DNA of 64,000 nt from Batillaria attramentaria (lineage: Eukaryota; Mollusca; Gastropoda; Batillariidae): the NCBI GenBank assembly GCA_018292915.2, contig JACVVK020000208.1:775001-839000 (forward strand). Reading direction: 5' to 3'. Position numbers and translations under genes: made by a program. This document shows positions 1-12,579 of this stretch, one piece after another. The first letter of the stretch is position 1; the number at the start of each line of letters is the position of its first letter. Under the pieces are notes generated by a model. The model ran no database searches and had not been told where the DNA came from. It saw only the letters and a list, made by a program, of their open reading frames with translations.

Positions 1-36
1 TTAGTATTTTTCCCTCTTCATTTCTTCATTTGCCAG

Positions 37-707
37 CTCGATCATCTCAACGCAACAGAGAAGAACCCTTCTCAAGACGAAGAGAGCCTACCAAGGAAAG
101 GGAACTCCAACTCTGGTTGTTCGTGTCGGAACGAGACAGTTTGCTTCCCTTTGATAGCTCTCCGGGGCTGCCTGGGTCGCACGTTTAACAATTCCAAACG
201 CCCCATCCTTGTGTGTGTGAAGTACCTCTGTTACGCACTGTTTCTCGTCTACGTGGGATTTTCCTTGAAACATGAGTTTGGCAGCGAGGCGTCAGTACGT
301 TTGCTAGTGTGTACGCTTGCTGTGGTGCTGGGGCTAGTGTGTCGGAGAGTGTGTGCTTGGTGCACGGCTACAAACGGAAAACGGACCACGCCGGGAGGAG
401 GATGCAGGGAATGTTGTCGCCCTTGTCGCGTGTTCTATACACGTCATTCAACGTTCATCAACGGGTCAGTAAGTGCAGTAGATTGTATAATATCGCTGCT
501 ACAAAACGGTAAAAACACGGAAAGAAAGAAGTCAGTGCAGCCTATCACTAAACGTAACTTTCTTTACATAAAAAAAACTAGAATAAAAAAAAAAAAAATG
601 TGGTGAGTCGATGTGAAGTCAGTAGATGTTACGAACACCCTATAAGCAGTATAATCACTAGATTATTAAATGATGACGGGAGTTAGCTGTGTGTGTGCGT
701 GTGTGCC

Positions 708-744
<37 letters not shown>

Positions 745-750
745 CAGTGT

Positions 751-820
<70 letters not shown>

Positions 821-826
821 ATGCTG

Positions 827-890
<64 letters not shown>

Positions 891-2171
891 CACGGTGTGT
901 GTGTGTGTCCATCAGTACACTCGCGCAGGCTGCTTGAGAAAGAAACCTAATTTGTGCCAGTACTCAGTCACTGAATCAGTTGACCTCAATGTGCCTCCAT
1001 CCTGTCTCTGCTACACTGTTTCAGCTCGCTAGTGGCGTTAGTGCTGGCTGGCATTGTCTATTTTCTGGTTGTGGACGTTGCACTGCGGCGACCCGCAAGT
1101 CTTGTGTCGGCTGCTGGAATTGCAGTGCTCGTGGTGCTTACATTTCTGGGATCTCACGCCCCGAAACAAGTAAGTAAACGCGTCATTTTCAAGTCGTGGT
1201 TACCAAGCTTCAAACTAGCAAGCTTATGCTAGGAAACTGTTTTGCCGGCTGGTGACTGCGCCTGTAGTGGAGCTTTTAAGGCGTAACAATGCTGTCTATA
1301 TTCCCATTTTCTAGAAAATGACATACATCACTGAAACATCAAATCAAAGCGTTAAAGCAACCCACTGGTATATATATATTTTTTTGATTCGCGTCCTTAA
1401 TAAAGGTGTTTACCCTTCATCTGAAGCAAAAACAAAAACAAAACAAAAAATGGCTTCACAAGTGATGAAAATCTTGATGTGACGTTTGAGTAACGTATGT
1501 GACGCACCGACGCCAAATTCATCGATTTTTTGGCCGCCAGAATTTGTCACATTTTTGCACACGACGTTTCATCTAACTTGCGTATGATGTGGAAAATTTT
1601 AGCCCGTCCTATGAGGTTGTTTCCATTACCATGAAAGTATAGTAAAGTTATGAAGTTAGTTTTACTTTGGAAATAACATTACGAAAGACACACAAAGACC
1701 AACAGAGATGCCAGAATGAATGGTTTGAGCTTTATGTCCTATGCTTGTCAGCCCTTAAGGCGGACAAAATTTTTCCTGGCGTGTGTCATCAAAGAGATGC
1801 CAGTCATTGTAAGCCTGCTTCTATCCCTGCCCCAGGTACGGTGGAGGACCGTGGGGTGGGGCCTCTTGCTTCAGTTCATCTTCGCCCTGCTGGTGTTGCG
1901 TACCACGTGGGGTCGGGCTGCGTTCAAGTGGCTGGCTGCCCGTATGACGGAGTACATGAACTACACGGACAGCGGCGCGGCGTTTGTGTTTGGGCCGTCA
2001 TTCCGTGATCACTTCTTCGCGTTCAGGGTCAGTCATTCCAGTAAGATATTATGATGGCGGTTTATTTCTTTTGTTGAGTGGCTGGATAGTCTTCCTGAGT
2101 CGGCAGCGGAGCTGTCCACAAAGAAACGGCCCCCTTCTTTAATATAAAAAGCCAAACAACAACAGCAAAGA

Positions 2172-2207
<36 letters not shown>

Positions 2208-3329
2208 TGACACTATTAAAGAGAGGATCTCTCCTGTGGTTCCTTGCATCGGACACACAATAAAGATGGTTTATCTATTTGTCCGTCAGGTGATGTCGAC
2301 GATCATCTTCTTCAGCGCTTCCATCTCCATTCTTTATTACTTCGGGGTCATGCAGGTCGTCATCAAGGCTGTTTCCAAGGTCATGCAAGTTACCATGGGA
2401 ACAGGAGCCATGGAGACACTCCATGCCGCCATCAACATTTTCTGTGGATGGGTCAGTAGCTGACTAGGTCGATATAAGAAATATTGTTACTGTGTTTCTT
2501 TCAGATAAAAAATGCAGTCTACTTTCATTCGGGATTTTCAGAACTACGTGTGGTTTTAGGTGCGTTTAAATCTTTTATCGTTGCTGTTAATGGTAAGTTA
2601 TGACAGTAAAAAATATTAACAGTCTTGTGCTTTGTGGAAGTTTAAGAGCTGTTAAATCTTCAGATGGCCATACGCCGTGTCCGTTGAATGGACGACTCCA
2701 CTCCCGGCTGTCAATCAAAACCATTTGCCAGACACTACAACGAGGGAAGCACGTCGTGTAGTTTGATATGACTGAAACTGAGCAGCCAGTCCATTGACGT
2801 CATTTGAGGAAAAAGGCAATTACGTCAATCTCTTCCATCTTGAAATCACCCTTTTCCCTTACAATGACGTCATGGACGTACTGTGTTTTGCCAACACATG
2901 GCAAAGTAAAGGGGCGGGGCTTTGGCCTCGGGGGCTTGGCGAGTGGAGTCGTCTATTGCATGCCACGCCCACTTGCAAAACTGCACGCGCAAGATCATTT
3001 ATTTTTATTGTTGTGTATCGACTTTTCCCGCAAGGCTGAATCCCTGATGGTGGTACGTCCTTTTCTGGAGTCTATGACGCTGCCTGAACTGCATGCTGTC
3101 ATGACCAACGGTTTTGCGACTGTGGCCGGCAGTACCATCGCTGCCTACATATCTTACGGGGTTAGTGGTCAGCTTTCAGTTACGGTGAACAAAACAATAG
3201 CATTGAAAATTGTATTCAGTTCCTTTTTCTCTGATGGAACCTTGCTTAGACAGATGATGCCATTGAAATAATGGCGAGGGGTCGACTCAGTGATGCAGCT
3301 GTATATATTTTCAGTGTATACTCCAACAT

Positions 3330-3389
<60 letters not shown>

Positions 3390-5937
3390 AAGGAACAAAG
3401 GCGTTACTAAAGCCGAAAACGTGCGCTCAATCAGGTCAATTTGAAAGTAGGGGAAGTAAGTAAAGCTGAGAGCGCTCCCTAGATCTAGGAGGTGTGTGCT
3501 TTGTATGCCATTGGACAAGTCCGCCTTGCCCTATATTGGCTACAAGCCACAATGGGAGGTGGGGGGGGGGGGGACCTACCATCCTACCGCTGAAACGTCT
3601 AACAGATCTAAGGGTATCTCACCATTCATAGTGCCCCCATTCCCCTCCCACCGGGAGGAAAATGGTCGGTACGACCAAGGCCATATGAATTGGTGATTTT
3701 AGCCGCTCACGACCATGGTTTCGGGTCAATGGGACCCTCATCAGGTGAGCATGCGGCGATACCCTCGAGGGCTGCAACGTCCAACCAGCACTAAAAGGCT
3801 GCCCCAGAATAATCTGGTGCGTCTCCAGTACTAGCAGACGTCGCTACCCTAAAGCTCTGCAAGAGGTTTCAGCGGAAAAAGACTAAATAATTTAGAAGGA
3901 GCAACTGCCTATGTGTAATGTCATGTAATTACATTTAATATAGAAAAGGAACAAAGGCGTTACTAAAGCCGAAAACGTGCGCTCAATCAGGTCAATTTGA
4001 AAGTAGGGGAAGTAAGTAAAGCTGAGAGCGCTCCCTAGATCTAGGAGGTGTGTGCTTTGTATGCCATTGGACAAGTCCGCCTTGCCCTATATTGGCTACA
4101 AGCCACAATGGGAGGTGGGGGGGGGGACCTACCATCCTACCGCTGAAACGTCTAACAGATCTAAGGGTATCTCACCATTCATAGTGCCCCCATTCCCCTC
4201 CCACCGGGAGGAAAATGGTCGGTACAAAGCACACACCTCCTAGATCTAGGGAGCGCTCTCAGCTTTACTTACTTCCCCTACTTTCAAATTGACCTGATTG
4301 AGCGCACGTTTTCGGCTTTAGTAACGCCTTTGTTCCTTTTCTATATTAAATGTAATTACATGACATTACACATAGGCAGTTGCTCCTTCTAAATTATTTA
4401 GTCTTTTTCCGCTGAAACCTCTTGCAGAGCTTTAGGGTAGCGACGTCTGCTAGTACTGGAGACGCACCAGATTATTCTGGGGCAGCCTTTTAGTGCTGGT
4501 TGGACGTTGCAGCCCTCGAGGGTATCGCCGCATGCTCACCTGATGAGGGTCCCATTGACCCGAAACCATGGTCGTGAGCGGCTAAAATCACCAATTCATA
4601 TGGCCTTGGTCGTACCGACCATTTTCCTCCCGGTGGGAGGGGAATGGGGGCACTATGAATGGTGAGATACCCTTAGATCTGTTAGACGTTTCAGCGGTAG
4701 GATGGTAGGTCCCCCCCCCCCACCTCCCATTGTGGCTTGTAGCCAATATAGGGCAAGGCGGACTTGTCCAATGGCATACAAAGCACACACCTCCTAGATC
4801 TAGGGAGCGCTCTCAGCTTTACTTACTTCCCCTACTTTCAAATTGACCTGATTGAGCGCACGTTTTCGGCTTTAGTAACGCCTTTGTTCCTTTTCTATAT
4901 TAAATGTAATTACATGACATTACACATAGGCAGTTGCTCCTTCTAAATTATTTAGTCTTTTTCCGCTGAAACCTCTTGCAGAGCTTTAGGGTAGCGACGT
5001 CTGCTAGTACTGGAGACGCACCAGATTATTCTGGGGCAGCCTTTTAGTGCTGGTTGGACGTTGCAGCCCTCGAGGGTATCGCCGCATGCTCACCTGATGA
5101 GGGTCCCATTGACCCGAAACCATGGTCGTGAGCGGCTAAAATCACCAATTCATATGGCCTTGGTCGTACCGACCATTTTCCTCCCGGTGGGAGGGGAATG
5201 GGGGCACTATGAATGGTGAGATACCCTTAGATCTGTTAGACGTTTCAGCGGTAGGATGGTAGGTCCCCCCCCCCCACCTCCCATTGTGGCTTGTAGCCAA
5301 TATAGGGCAAGGCGGACTTGTCCAATGGCATACAAAGCACACACCTCCTAGATCTAGGGAGCGCTCTCAGCTTTACTTACTTCCCCTACTTTCAAATTGA
5401 CCTGATTGAGCGCACGTTTTCGGCTTTAGTAACGCCTTTGTTCCTTTTCTATATTAAATGTAATTACATGACATTACACATAGGCAGTTGCTCCTTCTAA
5501 ATTATTTAGTCTTTTTCCGCTGAAACCTCTTGCAGAGCTTTAGGGTAGCGACGTCTGCTAGTACTGGAGACGCACCAGATTATTCTGGGGCAGCCTTTTA
5601 GTGCTGGTTGGACGTTGCAGCCCTCGAGGGTATCGCCGCATGCTCACCTGATGAGGGTCCCATTGACCCGAAACCATGGTCGTGAGCGGCTAAAATCACC
5701 AATTCATATGGCCTTGGTCGTACCGACCATTTTCCTCCCGGTGGGAGGGGAATGGGGGCACTATGAATGGTGAGATACCCTTAGATCTGTTAGACGTTTC
5801 AGCGGTAGGATGGTAGGTCCCCCCCCCCCACCTCCCATTGTGGCTTGTAGCCAATATAGGGCAAGGCGGACTTGTCCAATGGCATACAAAGCACACACCT
5901 CCTAGATCTAGGGAGCGCTCTCAGCTTTACTTACTTC

Positions 5938-6002
<65 letters not shown>

Positions 6003-9000
6003 CAAAGGCGTCGGTAAAGCCGAAAACATGCGCTCAGTCAGAGGGGAAGTAAGTAAAGCTGAGAGCGCTCCCTAGATCTAGGAGATGTGTGCTTGGTATG
6101 CCATTGGACAAGTCCGCCTTGCCCTACTATACTGGCTACAAGCCACAGTGGAAAGGGGGGGGGGGGCGGGGGGGGGGGGCGGGGAACTACCACCCTACCG
6201 CTGAAACGTCTAACAGATCTAAGATAAATTATATGATAAAATAAATATTAGACTAACTAGACGGCGCTGATTGGTGACTATTTTTAGTGACGGTCGTATT
6301 GACGTGTAGTACAGGCATGGAAGCCAAAGAAAGTCAAATGTCTCCGTCATTAGTGGCCGCAAAGTCACGAAAATGGTCGCAGTGGTCAAAAGGAACATAG
6401 GTTCATTTGGCAAAAAGTCTAAGAGCTTTGTAAACGGCAGTTTTCCCCATCAGAACTTGTTACGCGCATAGACGGAGACTTACAACGAATGCAAGACTGA
6501 ACAAAGAGGGGAAATGTGTGGCGTTGTGTGAATAGCACGGGGAAGCAGCCCGAATTTCCCTGCCGTTCCGGTGTTAACATTGTTGATTATCACGACAGGT
6601 GCCGGCCAATCATCTCATCTCTGCATCCTTCATGTCGGCCCCAGCAGCACTGGCTCTGTCGAAGATCTCTTTCCCCAGTGACTGCAGGGCCCGTAAACGC
6701 GTCAAAGTCGACGATATTCCACGGTTAGTTATGTCCCTTGCTTCTGAAAACGTGCTGTAGTCTACAGGGGGAAATACATGCACACTGACTCTAAAAGGAT
6801 GTTGTTTTGTTTTGTTTTGGGGCGCTTTTTTTTTGGGGGGGGGGGGGGGGGGGTTGCTTGAAATGAGGGGGAGAGGGGGTGAGGCCGGGTCAAGTTAACT
6901 TTTAATTGCATCTACAATAATATTACATTACTTTTTTTTCTGAGAAAAGAAATCCACGCCCCACATCGCTGAACAAGCAAACCTGCATCAATATCCTGAA
7001 GCGCATGCGAAAACAAACCTTGTATGATCATTGTGCAAAGTACGTAACCAGTGATTCGAGATTGGCTAACTCTATTATCTGTCAGCGGAATAGTTGTCGT
7101 CATAGTTACGCTGTGACCGTCTCGTGTTGACCAGCTTGACTTTGTTTGTTAGACGGTTTGGGGCAGTCGGTCCTCGCCGGCTATTTGATTCGCCGATAAT
7201 TGCCTGTGCAGATTAAGGGTGACACAAAGGTGCCTTTGAATGTTTCAGGGCCCGTATGTAGAACTCGAGGTTAATTTAACCCACAGCTACGGGCAGACTA
7301 GGACAAAAGACCCCCCCCCCCCCCCCCAAAAAAAAAAAAAAATTAGATGAAAAAGGAAGCGAAGAAAGAAAGACAAAAATTCTTCTATAACGGCATAGGC
7401 ACCTTGCTGGAATGAACCCGCTTCCTGATTTAAAACAAAAAAAAAACAACAGAACATTTTAACCCTAGAGCTAGTTTAGTTCGAGGTTAGACTCTAACCC
7501 GGGGCTAAACTCCCTAACCCTGACTTTTACATGCGGGCCCTGGCCTTTACCGTGAATGGCACAGGAGACCCGTTGTAACTGACTGAGCATGTCCATTTTT
7601 TTTTCACGTGTTTGTGTCATTCTTTCACGTTTTCTCTCGTTTTCTTCGTTCGTATACCAGTTCCACAAGTGTGTTATCAATCTCTGTGCGTGCGTGCGTG
7701 CGTGCGTGCGTGCGTGTGTGTGTGTGTGTGTGTGTGTCTGTCTGTCTGTCTGTCTGTCAGTCAGGGCAAGGGGGTCGTTGACGCTGCATCGCTGGGGGCC
7801 GTAGCCGCAGTTGCTGTCGTCAGCCATATCCTTGTCACTGTCATTGCTTTCATCTCCCTGCTGGCCTTTGTCAACGCCACGCTTGAGTGGTTCGGGGCAA
7901 GGATTGGACTGGTTCCGCCGGACTACCCACCTTTGAGTTTTCAAGTTAGTTGAGTACCCGAAAATGTGTACAGTATACGTGTGCGTGTGACCGTTTTCGC
8001 TGACTATTTCCTTAGCACAGCTGCTGGCTTCCTTGACCACTTTTGCTTGACAATAGCGGGTACTTCAAAGTGAACAGCACCTGGTGAAAGAGGGGTGGAA
8101 TGTAATCAGAGCGGGTGTGTGGGTGGATTAATGGGTCGTATCAAGGTTTACGTCCACCCCAAAACAGGCGACGCTGTACTCGACAGCATATAACACGCCG
8201 TGTATACGGCTACAAGCTGCTCCATCCAACTTCGCTCTTCGGCAGCGAGTACGGCGCGCAGCAGGGTGAGTGCTCTCATAAAATCGACACCGCTGTTTCC
8301 GTAAAACTTTGTATTGATTTAAATATGGTGTTTTTTAATAGCAGAAAGATTCAGGCTATTCTGTAGGTACTTTTTGTTGTGCTGTGTGCACGTAATGGGT
8401 CGCAAGTAGTGATTGTTTTCATTTTCCTGCGTGATTTGCAATTTCATTGACAATTTTCCGAATTTGCTGACAGAAAGAACACATTTTTTGTCTTTGTTTT
8501 GTTTTCTGATATATTTTGCACTTACCTTCCAAAACTTAGCTTTCTTAGTGGCCTACATCGCAAGCAAATGAAAAAAGAAAAGTGATACTATCAATTGCTC
8601 GGCTACAATCCACCTTTTGCCTAGGCTACAATCCACCTACCGTCTTGATTTAGATCCGGCTACAATCCACCTAAGTTTCTCGTTCACGAAAAGCCTAGAA
8701 TAAGAGGTTTTCATTTGCTTGTTTCAGATGGAACTGTCAGGAATTTATGTAGAAAGTTTTTTTCTGGATGTATTTAAAGAACTTGTACAAACGGAACCAG
8801 GTCTTTGCGGTGAGTTTTTTCAACCCGCTCTCACGTCGACCCCGGGGAAAAGCAGTGTCAAGCCCAAACGACATCTTTGTGCAGAGTGTGGGATTTCGTA
8901 CGGTCACCGCCCGTCCCTGCTTACACACATGAGGAGGAACCATGGCGGAACTACAAAGGCGGTCTTCGCCTCAAGTGTACAGTTTGTGACAAGAAGTTTG

Positions 9001-12000
9001 TCACTTTGAAAGAACTGCATTCCCATGTTAATACCGCCCATTTCAAAATAAAACCCTACAAATGCAGTGCATGCAATGCTACCTTCTCCCACGAAAGGAG
9101 CACAAAACGCCAACGCCATGTTTGTAAACCCAAGCAGCCCTCATTGCATGAGTGCCAGTCATTTCTACAACAGTTCTACAAGAGAGCCGATCTCCAACAG
9201 CATCTCCACACTCATGATGAAAAGCCCAAGTTCTCATGTGCAAGATGTGCTGGCTTATTCAAGCATGCTTCAAGCTTGAAAAGGCATCAGAAACTGAGGT
9301 GCTCAGTAAAAGAATAAACCATAAGCCCGTTTTTGCATTATGGGCAAGCAACCGAGAGAGCGAGATCTGCATTTTTTAAAGTTCATGGCAAGCTGTTTTT
9401 CTCGGGAAAAAGTCATGTTCAGGTGTTCTAGTCGTTTGACTTTAAGTTAAAAACGTTTAACAGTAGTTTCTCGTGGATCCATTTGTCATGTGTAGGAATA
9501 AATAGATGCAGAATTTTTTTTAAATTATTATTATTTTCAGAGAATGAATGCTGCTTTGAGTTAAAGTAATCAATAAAATAATCTTATCTTATGATGTCGT
9601 GCCAAATCCTGAATATAGATTTTTTTGTTCTGACATTTTTTCTTTGTTTGCTTTTTGTCATTATTGTTTGTGGGTTAGCTTTTTGTATTGTCGAAGTTGC
9701 ATTTGTGTTCTTTATTTGTGTTTGTGTGAACAGTCTTGTGGTCTTGTGTGTTCTTACCATCAGTACAAATTTTCTGCTTAAAAAACAAATGAACGCAGGC
9801 AAGCCCTTTCCTACTTTTCTCTCTCAGGGCCGGATCTGGGGGGTGGGGTGTTCCTGAGTGTCTGGAATCCACCACCCCCCCCCTCCCCCGCCCTGAGCAT
9901 GTACCTTCAAATAAGCAACAAAACAAAAAAAAAAACCCAAAAAAGAGAGAGAGAGGTGCCCCCCCCCCTCACCCCCCCCCCCCCCCCCCCCTTGTCAGGA
10001 AATCACTGGTGCTATGCACACATTCGCAGAATGAGTGGAACCCCTCCTCCCCCCCCCCCCCCTTTGTCTTTGTGTTCTGAGATAACGTTGTATTACAACA
10101 GTAGTCACTAAATTTTCTAACACAGTGCCAGCATAAGAATTCCGAAGGTTCCATGTCTGTAGCAGAGAAAACACAGGAGTAGTCAAGCAGTATCTGCAAT
10201 GTGAGAATGGAAACCATCAATGTGCATGCTAAATTGTGCAGTAAATGAATCAAACACATAGAAGGTGGATCGTAGCCAGGGCTGTAGGTGGATTGTAGCC
10301 AGTGCGAAAACAGACAGGTAGGTGGATTGTAGCCGACGACGGAGCAGTGGGTAAAGATATTTGCAAACTGTGAAATAACTCAGGCTTTTCAAGTCAGCAT
10401 ATTCTCTGAAACGGCCCTAGAGGCATCAGTGTTGAAAGTCAGTGCAAGATTATCTGGAATTAGTGCCTCGTTTTTCACTGATTTCCTGTTAATCGACAAA
10501 TGAACCGAACAATTTCGTTACTGTCATACAAATATAACCTGTGTGAGTGTTGTAGTGTACATTTTAACGTAACACGTGGTATGTATGAAGAAAAAGGTCT
10601 TATGCACCTGTGAACTTAACATCACATCGCATTTGTTTCATTTCATGCCTTTTGTAGCAGCAGTCTTGCAGGCTGCCAAACACACGTGCGGGATGAATAC
10701 GCTAGTAGCCGAGTAGGTGGATGGAGCAGATTGTAGCCGTATACACGGCGTGATAAAGAAAAATCTGCCCGTTCGTCCGTCTGTAACTGTAATTGTCGTT
10801 TTCTTCATTTGGTCATCAGTAATGCCTCCATTTCCAAATTTCAAAAGATCTGTCGATTTGCGCCATACAAACCGGAAGACTTGCCGTATGATTTGTTCAA
10901 AATTAGATTTGACTCTTACGATCCTGTTTTCAAAGTACGAATCAAATAAAACTTTTGAAATCAAGTTGTCCTCGTTTCGGTTCCACATTTTAGGCACAGT
11001 GGGTTTGATTGGGTGCAATATGACGTCATAACTTTTGAATGACATCATAGTTTGACCTGACATTGTACCAGGATATAGGGCAAAGACTAGGCTTTGTTTT
11101 ACACGCTGACCGTTTTTGCAGCTAAGTAAACCAAGTAGCGGCATTTGGGATATCACTTCATGCACACCCTTAGGGCCTACGTCAGGCATTTTGTCAATCC
11201 ATAAGGCTGTTTACAGTTGCCAATTCTACCCTGGGTTGAACCCGGGTTGGTTTGTTGTTACATTTCAACAACCCTAGTTAAAAGCGACCCGGGTTCAACC
11301 CTTGCTGGGGAGCCGGGGTGGTGGAATGGTAGAGCGTTGGACTTATAATGCTCGGGTCGTGAGTTCGATCCCGGCTGGGGCCAAATATTTGTGCTGGCTT
11401 TTTCATCGTTGCCCCGTCTTTGATATCACCCGTATGTGGTGGAAAAGGACGTTAAACACCCAAACACTCACCCACCCTCAACCCTTGCTACGGATAAACC
11501 CCGGGTCCATGGCCAACACGCATTTCAGATCTAAACATGCACTTGCCGTCATGATCTGATGCTTTCGTCAGGGTGTGACGGCGGGCATGACGAAAGATTT
11601 TTTCGCGTCATTGTCAGGGTTAGACTTGTAGTTGATTGTAGTGTAAACGCTGTTAACCCTAGTCCAACCCGAGTCGAGGGTGGGTGGGTGTTTAGGAGTT
11701 TAACGCCCTTTTCCGCCACGTATGGGTGATATCAAAGACGGGGCAACGACGAAAAAGCCAGCACACATATTTGGCCCCAGCCGGGATACGAACTCACGAC
11801 CCGAGCATTAGAAGTCCAACGCTGTACCATTCGGCCACCCCCCCCCCCCCCCCCAACCCGAGTCGAGGTAAACTCGGGCTGAACCTGGGGAGCCGGGGTG
11901 GTCGAATGGTAGAGCGTGGGACTTCTAATGCTCGGGTCGTCAGTTCGCATTTCGGCTGGGGCCAAATATTTGTGCTGGCTTTTTCATCGTTGCCCCGTCT

Positions 12001-12421
12001 TTGATATCACCCGTATCGGGTTGAACCTGGATTGTAGTGTAAGCAGCCTCAAACAGACACTGTATTTATTCCTGTCCGTTTTTTTTCCAGCTGATCTGTT
12101 CCTATCTGATGTGGCCTGTGGCCTTCTTGCTCGGAGTTCGAATGCCAGACTGCCGCGTGGTGGCGCGACTGATTGGTATCAAGATCTTCGTCAACGAGTT
12201 CGTGGCCTACGCTGACCTTGGAACCGTGCGGGCCAACCGGCTTGCGCTTGAGAATCACGTGATGAACAATGGCACCTGGCGTTTCTTGGGTGTTGGAGAT
12301 GACGTGGAACTTTTGGGGACCAACACAACGCTGCTTGGTGGCGTCATTTCGGTGAGTGTGGAGTAGTACTTTGTTCCGACTGTTTGATCATTTTCAGTTC
12401 TTGGATGGAAGTATACTTGCA

Positions 12422-12474
<53 letters not shown>

Positions 12475-12503
12475 TGCGTGTGTGCGTGCGTGCGCGCGCG
12501 CGC

Positions 12504-12579
<76 letters not shown>

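Larger units (their letters stand above)
3388..6222. repeat. 554-bp hammerhead-bearing repeat array with internal inversion
   Basis: Near-identical 554-bp units. Forward orientation: 3388-3943 complete, 3944-4225 partial. Reverse orientation: 4226-4779, 4780-5333 and 5334-5887, each starting with AAAGCACACACC at exactly 554-bp spacing, then a partial unit 5888-5940. A second (TA)n tract (5940-5999) follows, then a divergent forward fragment at 6000-6222. Units differ mainly in poly-G length. Each complete unit carries one hammerhead ribozyme. The array lies in CNT intron 5. It resembles metazoan retrozyme or satellite hammerhead repeats, or terminal repeats of Penelope-like elements. No reverse transcriptase is visible here, so which of these it is remains open. 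Confidence 0.9.
11204..12049. mobile_element. Older MITE with terminal AGGCTGTTTACA, interrupted by three SINE-A copies
   Basis: The left end AGGCTGTTTACAGTTGCCAA and the right end (reverse complement AGGCTGCTTACACTACAA) are imperfect inverted repeats, followed inward by GGGTTGAACCC-type motifs. After removing the three SINE insertions the element is about 350 bp. No ORF. Nesting shows it predates the SINEs. The ends look hAT-like, but no 8-bp target duplication was found. Confidence 0.6.

Noticed and set aside
670..1032. Cys-Val and Thr-His rich ORFs over GT/CA tracts (also at 12.4, 16.1, 27.1, 39.0, 57.9 and 63.5 kb)
   Set aside because: Open only because a dinucleotide repeat has no stop in several frames; no splice or start context.
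3496..6075. Repeated ~60-67-aa ORFs in the 554-bp array
   Set aside because: They recur only because the units are identical, lie on both strands, cross ribozyme-free spacer and match no family.
8719..9317. Zinc-finger region as a host gene or CNT exon
   Set aside because: It lies between transposon termini, is frameshifted and does not fit CNT phase; kept as a transposon pseudogene.
11307..11380. tRNA gene in the SINE-A head (and other SINE heads)
   Set aside because: Boxes A and B are visible but the cloverleaf is not, and the sequence repeats with TSDs as part of a longer SINE.
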